Part shown: positions 10,470 through 19,613 of the stretch, in pieces
How the letters are laid out: the number at the start of each line of letters is the position of its first letter
How positions within the stretch are numbered: position 1 is the stretch's first letter
From: Choricystis sp. odSpoLacu1
Lineage: Eukaryota; Chlorophyta; Trebouxiophyceae
Reading direction: 5' to 3'
Assembly (NCBI GenBank): GCA_958009055.1
Contig: OY253660.1
Span: 186,001-250,000 of the forward strand
Length of the DNA: 64,000 bases
Program-made: the position numbers and the translations under genes
The notes under the pieces: model-generated
What the model saw: only the letters and a program-made list of their open reading frames with translations
What the model was told of the DNA's origin: nothing
Databases searched by the model: none

Positions 10470-12133
10470 ATGCGGCCTCCCAGCCCCCACCAGCGGCTGG
10501 CTGCCGCCGTGCTCGGCGCGTGTGCCCTCGCGGCGTCCGCGCCTCCAGCCGCGGCCCGGTCCCTGGTGACGCGGCACCCGTGCACCCCTCGCCAGGTGCG
10601 TGTGGAATCGGCACATCAAGGAGGGAGCAATTCGGGGGAAGAACACTCTGTTTGCCGTCGTGCGCCCACATCCCACCACCCTCCCTCCCACCACACACAC
10701 AGCTCCACCTCCACTTCATCCACGGCAACGCCACCTCCCTCACCCTGCGCTGGGCCGCCGACTCCCCTGGCTGCACCCCCCGCCTCACGTATGGACGTGT
10801 GGTCGATGAGGATGATGACGAAGTTGGGTTGACTGTTTTGACTGCTGCCACTCCTTACGCTCAAACCAGCTACACCGCGGCCGACATGTGCGCGTCGCCC
10901 GCCACAGATGCTAAATTCGAGCCTCCCTCCCTGTATGGCGCGGTGCTGGAGGGTTTGACCCCGGGCGCAGACCATTGGTTTGCGTTTGATGGGTACGACG
11001 GATCGAACTCCCACACACACCCCACCACCACGTTCCGGGTGCCCCCCTCCCCCTCCCGCCACGCTCGCATCGCGTTGGCCGCGTTTGGGGACATGGGGGA
11101 GCCGTCCCACCCGCGGCACAAGTGCGTGGGCGCGGCCACCGTGGCAGACGCCGTCGCGGCCGACGTCGCCGCCGGCCGCGTCGACGCCCTGCTCCACATC
11201 GGAGACATCGCGTACGCGGACGGCGTGCCGGGCGCGTGGGATCGGTATGAAGCCGAAATCGAGGCAGCTGCCTCTGCCGTACCGCTCGCCGTCGCGGCCG
11301 GCAACCACGAAGCCGCAGACGGCGCGGGCGAGTGCTGCGTCCCCTATGCAGCCCGCTATGGCGAGATTGATGGGTGGCGGGCCGCGCTGGCAGTGGCGGG
11401 CAACGGGAGCGCGCCTTTGGGGCCACAGCAGAGGGAGGGGGGGACGGCCGCTGCCTCCTCCTCCTTTCCCTCCGCCCAGCCCCCCTTTTGGTACGGCTTC
11501 GACGCCGGACCCGTCGCCGTCACCGTACTCAGCACGGAGCACGGCTTCGATCCGGGCACCCCCCAGCACGCATGGGCGGCGGCGCGGCTGAGGGGGGTTG
11601 ATCGATGCACCACCCCCTGGTCGATCCTCGCTCTGCACCGCCCGCTCTACGTCCCCTTCCCCCACAAAGCCAACCGCGCGTTTGGCGCCGTGCTGCGCGC
11701 CGCCCTGGAGCCCCTGCTGCTGGAGACGGGGGTGGACGTCGTGCTGGCGGGACACGTGCACTGCTACGCTCGCAGTTGCCCCGTGGCCGCGAAAGTGTGT
11801 GTCCGCAGCGACGACGACGACGACGGCGACCGCGCCGCCGCCTCCTCCACCCCCCCATCCTTCACCTCCATCCCCACCCCCCCCACCGGCGCCACCCACT
11901 GGACCTTGGGCACGGGAGGCCGCAAGCTGTCGGGGGTGGACGGCCTGCACAAGCAGCCGCACTGGGTTGAATCAGCGCTCGCAGAGTGGGGCTTCCTGCG
12001 CGTCACCGCCGACGGCGCCAGCACCCTGGCCGCCGAGTTTGTGGGGGCGGAGACGGGGCGCGTGCTGGACGCGGTGCAGCTGGTGGGCGGGCAGAGGCAG
12101 GAGTGTCGTGGGTCTGGCGTGAGTGTGGCTTGA
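10470..12133 (+). CDS. PAP: purple acid phosphatase (secreted metallophosphoesterase)
   Basis: Hydrolyses phosphate monoesters at acid pH outside the cell or in vacuoles. Exons 10470-10595 and 10703-12133 join in phase 0 (donor GTGCGT, acceptor CACACACAG), giving 518 aa with an N-terminal signal peptide. All five metal-ligand blocks are visible: FGDMGE (GDxG), IGDIAYADG (GDxxY), AAGNHEA (GNHE), LALHRPLY (VxxH-type) and LAGHVHCYAR (GHxH). A fibronectin-like N-terminal domain (about 43-190) precedes the metallophosphatase domain, and a C-terminal segment with HWTLGTGGRKLSG is normal for plant PAPs. A poly-Asp loop (DDDDDGD) and a Ser/Ala loop are lineage insertions. Scavenging of organic phosphate is the likely role. 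Confidence 0.93.
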
Positions 12134-12232
12134 TTTCTTTTTTCAATGACAATCATCAGAGTCGTTTTTTATCACACAAATTCGTTTAGTATTTCCTTTA
12201 ATGTACAAAAACTCGCGATTCAAAACAACAAT

Positions 12233-14150
12233 TCAATACTCATCCATGCACCCCGGCCTCAGCACGTCCAACGGTGTCGCCGGCCGCCCTGCCAACCGGC
12301 GCGCCTCCAGCACCGAGCGCCGCGCTCCGTCGCGCTCCCTCGCTTCATCCCGCCTCGCCATCCATGCCCCCCAGTGGCGGGCCCGCACCAGGGCCCCTGT
12401 TTCACGCATGGCGTGGGCAGCGACGAACGCGGCGGGGCGGCGGCACTCGGGGCAGGCTTCATCTTCGTCCAGGGCGCCCAGCACGGCGCGCAGCGACCCC
12501 ACGTCGCCACCGTGGCCGACCGCCCTCAGGGCGCACTCGGTGCAGAAGGGGTGGCCGCAGGCGAGGCCCAGGGGGCGGTACATGTAGTCGAGGCAGATGG
12601 GGCACTTCAATGCTGAATCGAGAAGGGCGGCATCCGCTGCGGAAGAGGTGCGGGAACCTGGCAGGCCGGCCGGCTGCCCAAACAGCAGGGCGGACGCGGT
12701 GGCGGTGGGGGAGGCCAGGGAGACGCGGGTGAGGCCGGCCGACGCGGCGCGCGCCGAGGGCGGGCGTAGCAGCGACCGCGCGGTGGGGGAGGAGGGGGGG
12801 CTGCCCCCCCCCGCCGCCGAGCCGGGAGGGGTCGAGGCAGAGCCGCCGTCCCCGCCGGAGCCACCTGAGCCGGAGGTGCCTCCCGGGAACATGCCGCCGT
12901 CCGAGCGTGCGGCGTCGAGGGCGGACGCGGCGGCGAGCGCCGCGGGCGGGCGTGGCCGCAGCGGGCCCGCCCCCACCGTCGACGCAGTCGACTGGGGGGC
13001 CGTCCCCGCGGACGAAGCGGTGGACGGCCCCGCCCCCGCCGACAGGGTGGGGCGCAGCCGCGCAAATGGGGACGGCAGGGAGGGCAGGGTGGAGGCGGTG
13101 GCCGGCCGGGCGCTCCGTTTCGCGCGCGGCCACAGCGAGAGGCTGGTGCGCCCCAGGACGGTGCCGATGGGGGTGCCTCCTTCGTCGTCATCGTCATCGT
13201 CATCGTTCTCGAAGAGGGCGTCGTCCTCGGAGAAGGCGGCGCACGCGACGTGCGGGGTGGGGGAAGCGCCGCGCACAGCGCCGTCCGATCCACCGTCACC
13301 GTCGTCCTCCTCCGACCCCGTCTCCGAGGGGGGGGGCAGGGCAGGCTCCTTGCCCGGTCGCCGCGGGCGGGGCGGTGGCGAGGGCGGTGGCGGCAGCGGG
13401 GACGCGCGGCCGCTGCCGCGCCGAACGCCGGCGCTGCCGCCGCCGCGCGACAGGGACCCGCTGCCGCCACCCTGGGCCCGCCGCACGGCCGCCATAGACT
13501 CCACCCAGTCTTCGGGAGGCACAAGCAGTGCCTCCACGGCGCGCAGCTCGGTGAGGAGGGGGGAGGAGAGGAAGAGGGCGCCCCCTCTCAAGCCGCTCCA
13601 GTAGCTCTGCAGAATGTCGCCCGACCCGGTGTCGCCCGTGGCTTTGCCATATTTTTTGACGATCTTGCGCAGGCCCACCGTGTTGATGCGGGCATAGCGT
13701 CTGCACCAGGCGGCGCGCAGCGCGAGCGCCGACCGCGCGCCCGCGTCGCCCGCGCCCCGCCTGTCCCGCCAGCGGCGCAGGCGGGCCAGCAGGCTGACCG
13801 CGCCATCACCATAGGCTGCATCGTAGGCGGCCAGAATGGACAGAGCTTCCGCGTGGAAGGTGGCGTTGGCGGCCGATACGGCGGCGTCCAGCGTTCTCTC
13901 GAACTCGGCGTGCGCGGCGGCGGCGGCGACAGGGTCCACGGCGGACGCGGTGGACACGTGTTTGAGCAGTTTTTTGAGGGCTTTGTAGCTGTGAGGAGGA
14001 GGGCGGGGTGGGGGGGGTGAGGAAGGGGAGGCTTTTCACGCACGACACTCCGCCCCCACCATCCACACACACTCCGCACCTGAAAAACCGGCCCGGCAGC
14101 TGGGGTGGCGCCCTCTCGTCCACGTTTTTGAGAAACTGGCCGTACTTCAT
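12233..14150 (-). CDS. SPX-RING E3 ubiquitin ligase (NLA-like)
   Basis: Exons 14150-14080 and 13988-12233 give 608 aa. They join AG to C to make the typical SPX sequence FFSYKALKKLLKH. The N-terminus MKYGQFLKNVDERAPPQ and WCRRYARINTVGLRKIVKKYGK form a complete SPX domain, which binds inositol pyrophosphates and senses phosphate. A long Ser/Pro/Gly-rich, acidic linker follows. The C-terminus holds a C3HC4 RING (CPICLDYMYRPLGLACGHPF through CPECRRP) and the tail LAGRPATPLDVLRPGCMDEY. This order matches plant NLA/BAH1, which ubiquitinates phosphate and nitrate transporters. The start and promoter are tandemly duplicated (14116-14351), so an identical upstream ATG at 14268 precedes the real one in another frame. 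Confidence 0.92.
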
Positions 14151-14351
14151 GGGTCACACGGCACAGGGGGTGTGTGGTGGGGGGACCAGCCGAAAAAAAA
14201 CGATGCGGGCCTCCTTGTGTGCGCACACAAACGTCGTCCACGTTTTTGAGAAACTGGCCGTACTTCATGGGTCACACGGCACAGGGGGTGTGTGGTGGGG
14301 GGACCAGCCGAAAAAAAACGATGCGGGCCTCCTTGTGTGCGCACACAAACG
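14116..14351. repeat. perfect 118-bp tandem duplication over the start of the SPX-RING gene
   Basis: Copies 14116-14233 and 14234-14351 are identical by eye, including an eight-A tract and the first eleven codons of the gene. The unit contains the promoter-proximal sequence plus ATG and MKYGQFLKNVD. The inner copy leads into the genuine exon 1. The outer ATG (14268) runs out of frame after residue 11 and overlaps the true start. Perfect identity implies a recent event. Confidence 0.95.
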
Positions 14352-14657
14352 CACGCAGCCACGCACACTGCGGGGAGTCTATGTGGGATGAGAGGGTGTC
14401 GGCATGGCTGGACAGAAAGGGGGCGGGCTCGCGCGCCGGGGCACACAGAAATGCGTCGAGCGTTTTTCTTTGCTTCTGGGGCTGCAGAGAGTCGGCTTCG
14501 GCAGAACTCGTCTATTTTTTGCGCCAGCCGCCCCCCCGCGGACGCGCGCGCTTCTGGGGCCGCCCTCACTAGCCCCTGTGCGCATTCCACTACCACGCAC
14601 ACACATACGCTTGCCGGGCCGTCTCTTTCCCACACGCGCCCTCCCCTTTCCACAACA
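14352..14657. other. intergenic, SPX-RING / PPR-like divergent region
   Basis: 306 bp between the duplicated SPX-RING 5' end and the start of the PPR-like gene. It must hold both promoters. I see no recognisable element apart from pyrimidine-rich stretches before the PPR start. Confidence 0.35.
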
Positions 14658-16730
14658 ATGCGGCCCTCCGCCGCGCCGCCGCTGCGGCCCCCCGCCCCCC
14701 TCCTCCGCCTCCACCCCGCCCACCCCACCCCGACACGACCGATACTCGCCCCACCAGCAGCCGCCCCTAACAACGGCGCCCCCTCCCCTCCCTCCGGCGT
14801 CGTCGGCAACGTCTCCGACGTCGTCCCCCCCCGCCACCGCTTCGACCGCGACCTCATGGGCGCCTCCCGCAAAGGGGCGCGCGACGACTACAGCTGGACG
14901 GCGATCGGCTCGGATGACGAGGGCTCGGACGCCGATTTTATAACTGAACGGTCGCGCTCGTTTTCGCGCATCGAAGTCCCTTTTGCCGTCATCGCGCTGG
15001 CGGACGAGCTGTGGGCGTTGATGCTGGAGACGGATGTGGCCAGCCCCGAGGGAGGCAAGACGCTGGCGGCCGCCCTGGTGGCCACACTGCCGCCCCCGGG
15101 CGCCGGGTCGCAAGGCCCCGACCGCCGAGACGCCGGCCGCCGCGCCTCCGCCCGCGCCTCCCTGCGCGAAATCACGTCCCTGGGCGAACGCGACATGGTG
15201 GCCATTTTCAGGCGTGTCGGGCGGAGGGCGGGCGCGGGCGCCGTGCTCGCGCTGCGCGACTTTCTAGACGCCACGGGCGCTGGGTACCCGACCCACACCC
15301 CCCTCGTCGCCACCACCCTGCTCCACGTGGCCGCCCTCAACTCGGACGACCGGGCGGCGGATGCCGTGGTGGAGTCCATGCGGGCGGATGGGCTGGAGCT
15401 GGATGCAGAGCAGTGGACACTGGTGGCGACCGCACGAGCCAAGGGCAGGCGCGCGCGCGAAGCGGTGGCCGCCCTCGACGCCGCCATCGTCGCCTCAGGG
15501 GGCGCCCCCCCCGACATCGTGGCCGCGTCCCACATCATGAACGCGCTGGAAAAGGAGGGAACACCTGCCTCGGGTGCGGACGCTCTCGCGCTGTGGCGAA
15601 CGCTCGAAGAGGCAGGCGTGCGCGGCAACGCCTTCACCCACCGCTCCCTCGTCGGCGCCATGGCCCGCGGCGGCGACGTGGCGGGCGCGGTGGAGCTGGC
15701 GGCTTCGCTGTACAAGGGGAGTGTGGTGCCCCCCCCCGTCGCGGGGCAGCTGTGCGTCACGGCCGCCGCGGCCGGCGCCTTTGATGTCGCCCGCACCGCG
15801 GCCGCCGACATGGCCGACCCGGCCAACGTGCACGACGCCTACGCCGCCACGCGCACGGTGACCGACTTGATGCGGGGGGGGGCGGGGCCGGGCGCCTCCC
15901 CCCGCGCGGCGTCCATCGCTTTGGACGTCGTCTCCATCCTGCGCCCCCGCTACAAGGACGACTGGCAGGCCGGCTCGAGCGACGCCCCTCGGGGCGGCCC
16001 CGCGCCCAAGGCCGTCACCCCGGGCGGCCTGGCCAAGTGTGCGGCGGCGACGGGGGATCCAGACTACGTGTTGCGTGTTGCACACTGGGCCGCGGAGGGC
16101 GGCGCCCCCCTCGGCCCCCACTTCTGGGCGAGGGTGGCGACCTCCGCGCTGGCGTGGGGGGACACAGTGACCGCGGCCGCCGTGTTGAGGGCGTCGGCGG
16201 CGTGTGAGGTGGGGAGTGGGGACTTGTCGGGGTTGGCAGACGAAATCGAAGCCGCAGGCCCGGCCGACGTGCCGGCCGCCCTGGCCATGCTGCAGGACTA
16301 CTACCGGCGGCCGGGGGAGACTGCACCCAGTGGGCGGCGGGCGGGCGGGTTGCTGGGGGGGCTGCCGAACAGGCCGCCCCCGCCGGGGCGCGGCAGGCCG
16401 CCGCCGTCCGACTGGCAGCCGCCTCCTCCGCCGCCCGCCGCCCGCAGGCCACCCCCACCCCAACGCACCGCGGCTGGTGTGGAGGGCGCGGCATCGCGTT
16501 TGGGCGCCGCCCTGCGCTCTGGGGATGTCACCCCCGCGCGCGCGGCGCGCGCGCTGGCCGCCATTGCTGCCGACGCGGCGGCCCTGCCGCCCGGGGTGGC
16601 CAAGCAGGCCGCCCTGGCGGCGGTGGAGGCGGCCAGCGTGGTGTTAAACGCCAGTGGGGGTGGAGACGCGTGGCAGGAGGCGCCACCTCCCGGGGTGCGC
16701 GGGCGTGGCCGCCCTCCACGCGCGAGGTGA
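14658..16730 (+). CDS. PPR-like helical-repeat protein, predicted organellar
   Basis: A single exon of 690 aa. The N-terminal 60 residues are Pro/Ala/Arg-rich without acidic residues, like a plastid transit peptide, followed by DVVPPRHRFDRDLMGAS. From about residue 210 there are successive helical pairs with pentatricopeptide character: TTLLHVAALNSDDRAADAVV then SMRADGLELDAEQWTLVATA, PPDIVAASHIMNALEKEG then WRTLEEAGVRGNAFTHRSLV. The C-terminus is Pro/Gly/Arg-rich (NRPPPPGRGRPPP) and could bind RNA. PPR proteins process or stabilise plastid and mitochondrial transcripts; the target cannot be told. The ATG is the first after the upstream pyrimidine-rich leader. Runs of eight or nine identical bases here stay in frame. 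Confidence 0.75.
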   Translation: MRPSAAPPLRPPAPLLRLHPAHPTPTRPILAPPAAAPNNGAPSPPSGVVGNVSDVVPPRHRFDRDLMGASRKGARDDYSWTAIGSDDEGSDADFITERSRSFSRIEVPFAVIALADELWALMLETDVASPEGGKTLAAALVATLPPPGAGSQGPDRRDAGRRASARASLREITSLGERDMVAIFRRVGRRAGAGAVLALRDFLDATGAGYPTHTPLVATTLLHVAALNSDDRAADAVVESMRADGLELDAEQWTLVATARAKGRRAREAVAALDAAIVASGGAPPDIVAASHIMNALEKEGTPASGADALALWRTLEEAGVRGNAFTHRSLVGAMARGGDVAGAVELAASLYKGSVVPPPVAGQLCVTAAAAGAFDVARTAAADMADPANVHDAYAATRTVTDLMRGGAGPGASPRAASIALDVVSILRPRYKDDWQAGSSDAPRGGPAPKAVTPGGLAKCAAATGDPDYVLRVAHWAAEGGAPLGPHFWARVATSALAWGDTVTAAAVLRASAACEVGSGDLSGLADEIEAAGPADVPAALAMLQDYYRRPGETAPSGRRAGGLLGGLPNRPPPPGRGRPPPSDWQPPPPPPAARRPPPPQRTAAGVEGAASRLGAALRSGDVTPARAARALAAIAADAAALPPGVAKQAALAAVEAASVVLNASGGGDAWQEAPPPGVRGRGRPPRAR

Positions 16731-17304
16731 GGCGTTGGCTGGTGTTTTTTTTTGTTTTTGTTGGGATCGCGCGCGCACTGCAGAGACTGTGAGACACACC
16801 TTGTTTTTTTTTTGTGTTTAATCGATCGCTAAAAAAAAGCCAGGTTAAAGAGGCTTTTTCGTCACACGGATAAAAAGAGGGGGAAAAGTGTCCGTAAGGT
16901 TCGGGGTGTTGTTCAGGCAAAAAGCATGAAAAAAAAGCAGGGCGGGCACGGGAGGGGTCGGTGGGGAGGGTGGTGGGTCGAGGGGGGAGCGGGGAGCGAC
17001 GGTGGTTGCGCCCCACACCCCCACGAAACCCCACCTCCCCGCCGCCGCCCGCGCGCGCAGTAAAGAGGGGGCCTACATGTGTGTAAAAGTACGCGCTGTG
17101 CGCATGTGTGCGAACTCGAGCAAGAGGGGGGTTGGCGCGCAAAGAGGAGCGCGGCACGCGCGAGGCGACTGAAAGGAAAAGGAGGTTTCCCCCCGCCTTC
17201 TCGTGTCGCCCACGCGGGCAGCGCCCCCCCCCCCGCACGGCCCTGGCCTCGCCCTGAGCCTGTCGCACAAGGAGGAAGAAAGTTCCGTCATCGTTTGTCG
17301 TGTT

Positions 17305-17335
<31 letters not shown>

Positions 17336-17591
17336 TCTGAGAAAGAAAGGCAGAGAGGGGGACCCGGGGGAGGAGAGAGTGTCGCGCCTCGCCTCTCCCC
17401 CCCCCCCCCAAAAGCCACACGCCACAGCGAGCCTCGCACGCCAGCGCACGAAAATGTGGGGAACAGTGTGACGTCACCACACCACCGCGCGCCACGCACG
17501 CTGCACGCAGGCAGAGCCAGAGGGGGGGGAAAGAGAGGGAGAAAGAGGGGTGGAAACCGCACACACACCCACGCAAAACCCTCGCTTTTGC
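16731..17591. other. convergent intergenic region with extreme homopolymers
   Basis: 861 bp between two genes that end toward each other. It holds 3' flanks, a short inverted repeat at 16834-16859 (AAAAAGCC ... GGCTTTTT) and the T12-G21 tract listed separately. Open frames here are low-complexity Pro/Gly/Lys and I do not regard them as genes. Confidence 0.6.
17303..17335. repeat. T12-G21 homopolymer tract
   Basis: Twelve T followed directly by twenty-one G, the longest single-base run in the window, in non-coding convergent space. A G run of this length can form G-quadruplex structures; its true length is uncertain. Confidence 0.9.
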
Positions 17592-18550
17592 TCACGCCAC
17601 CGCCAGCAGGCGGCGCCCGCCCGATGCGACGTCGGCCGACTGCACCGTCAGTCCGTCAGCGGGGGCGGGCGCGGCGGCAGCGGCAGCCAGTGCCTTGGCT
17701 TTCGCGCCTGCCGCCTCCCACGCTTTGCCCATCGACTCGCGCGACAGGTAGCACACGACCGCGGCCAGCCGTTGGCAGCCCTTGCCACCCGCCGCGTCGT
17801 AGGCAGCCGTCATCTCGTCCCACTGGGAGCGCAGCACGGATTGGGAAGGCAGCGTCTCATGCCTGCCACCCGCGACGCACCACTCCCCCGTCATCGCCCG
17901 CGCGGGGGCGGGCGACGCCTCCACCCTCACAGACTCGCCCACCGCGCCATCGTAGCCGAGCACGCTGCAGAAGGCGGCAGCGGCGGCCACGCCGTCGCAG
18001 GAGGCGCCGGAGTCGATGCAGGCGTCGACGGGGCGGTTGTCCAGGTTGAGGTTGCCGGCGCAGTAGAGGAGGGTGCGATAGTTGGGGAATGTGCCCTGGT
18101 GTGTGTGTGTGTGTGTGGGGGGGGGGGGGGGGACGGTGCGTGGTGGTGGTGGTGAGGACAGGTGGTGGTTGTTCGAGGCGCTTACGTTGTAAAAAGTGCG
18201 CGCGCTCGCAGCGCAGTTTCCTCCCACCGCTGCCCGCCGGCGTCCCACGCCGCGCAACACCCCATACCGCCGCGTCGCGTGCGCACTGGATCACGCGCGC
18301 CTGCGCGGGACGGTGTGCGGGGTGGCGGGGGGCGGGTCGCGCGCGGGCGTCGCCTGCGCGCGTTTCATTGACTCACCGCGGCGAGGCGTTCCCCCCCCCC
18401 CCCAAACAAACCGTCCCAAAATCGCACCGTTAGGCGCCCAGCTTCAGGAGACTGGTACGTGATACCCGTCACGTCACACGCGGACGTGGACAGGGCGGCG
18501 GCGGGGGCGGCGAGCGCCGCCGCGAGGGCGATGGCGATGGCGAGCTTCAT
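17592..18550 (-). CDS. secreted protein of unknown function
   Basis: Starts MKLAIAIALAAALAAPAAAL, a clear signal peptide, then STSACDVTGITYQSPEAG. The last exon is well defined: acceptor after a CACACA tract near 18096, then GTFPNYRTLLYCAGNLNLD, DACIDSGASCDGVAAAAAFC, MTGEWCVAGG, CQRLAAVVCY and a C-terminus ending GGRRLLAVA. Regularly spaced cysteines suggest disulfides. A middle exon ending ARTFYN before donor GTAAGC near 18186 makes N-G-T, a possible glycosylation site, across the junction. The exon 1 donor is unclear because a C run (18391-18402) sits next to the best GTGAGT. I do not recognise the family. Confidence 0.6.
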
Positions 18551-18733
18551 TGTGGAAGGTGTTGCGTGTGTGCGCGTGGTTGTTTGGGGACGGGCAATAG
18601 CAGGCGGGTGCGCGCGTGGTTGCGGATGACTGGAACAGGCGTGAAGCGGGGGGAATGGGGGGGCGAGAAGAGGCGCGCGAGAGAGTTGTGGTGGAGCGCG
18701 AGAGACGACCCGCTGTGCGAACGACGGAACGCT

Positions 18734-19501
18734 CTACAGACTGCCAACCTCCACCCCGTCCACGCTGGCGCTACCGCCGCCCACCACCTGCACACCCCCA
18801 GGGACGCCTCCGCTCACCACCACGCCAGTCGCGCCACGCACCAGCACGCCGCCCGATCGGTTTGATCGCATTCTGCAACCCGTCACGCGCACGCCGTCCC
18901 CAAACACCGCGACCCCAAACCGCGCGCACTCATGAATTGTGCACCCTTCCACCGAGCACTCTGCCGCATCCAGGCCCACGCCCGTGCCTGTGGTGGAAAC
19001 TACGTCACACCCAGTCAGCGTGAAGCCGGCGGCCCCGCCCTCCGCGTGCACCGCGTAATTGTTGGCGACCGACGGGGACGCGTGCGTGATGGTCAGCCCG
19101 CCGACGACGCACCCGGGCGCACGTGCAGCGACCGTGCTTTGATACGGTGCGTCCATCCTCCAGGCCAGGGTGGTGGCGTCAGCGCCACCACCACCCAGCA
19201 ACGCGACGCGACGCGCCAGCACCGCGCGCCCGGCGTGCGGTCCGCGCGCCAGGACGATCGTGTCGCCTTCGAGCGCGGTGTCGAGGGCGGCCGTGATGTC
19301 ATCCCCATTTCTCACCATCAATACGCGCCCCGACGGCCGGAAGGCTGGTGGCAGCAGCGCCGCGACGGCGTCGTCGACCGCCGCGGCCGCGGCCGCGCGG
19401 CGCGGGCGGCCGGCCAGGGCGGACGCCAGCGCGGCAGCCAGCGCTTGGCGCCTGGCAATGCACAGGTGATGGCCTGTGGGCGGGGACAAGGCAGGATTCA
19501 T
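18734..19501 (-). CDS. right-handed beta-helix protein (FBXO11/SKIP5-like repeats)
   Basis: 255 aa if started at ATG 19501 (MNPALSPPTGHH); an in-frame ATG at 19615 would add 38 residues but overlaps the divergent photolyase reading frame. After a short Ala-rich N-terminus the sequence has pectin-lyase-fold spacing: DDITAALDTALEGDTIVLARG, APGCVVGGLTITHAS, AAGFTLTGCDVVSTTG, ECSVEGCTIHECARFGVAVF, VRVTGCRMRSNRSGGVLV. This is the parallel beta-helix seen in FBXO11 and plant SKIP5, but no F-box is visible in the exon. Function unknown; a carbohydrate or protein interaction surface is likely. Confidence 0.65.
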   Translation of the reverse strand: MNPALSPPTGHHLCIARRQALAAALASALAGRPRRAAAAAAVDDAVAALLPPAFRPSGRVLMVRNGDDITAALDTALEGDTIVLARGPHAGRAVLARRVALLGGGGADATTLAWRMDAPYQSTVAARAPGCVVGGLTITHASPSVANNYAVHAEGGAAGFTLTGCDVVSTTGTGVGLDAAECSVEGCTIHECARFGVAVFGDGVRVTGCRMRSNRSGGVLVRGATGVVVSGGVPGGVQVVGGGSASVDGVEVGSL

Positions 19502-19613
19502 CGAATGTGCGGGAACAGGAGTGAGTTTTAGCCACAACGCATCTGTTCGTCTGCCTCTTCTCTCCCGCGGCCGCGACGCGTCGCGCGACCCCTCCCGCAC
19601 ACGCCCCGTGTGC

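Noticed and set aside
13588..14268. Separate small gene starting at the outer duplicated ATG of the SPX-RING gene
   Set aside because: Only the first eleven codons are shared through the duplication; the rest is an out-of-frame reading of promoter and exon sequence.
16834..16859. Short stem with T tract as a transcription terminator
   Set aside because: Only an 8-bp A/T-rich stem in a nuclear genome; chance is sufficient.
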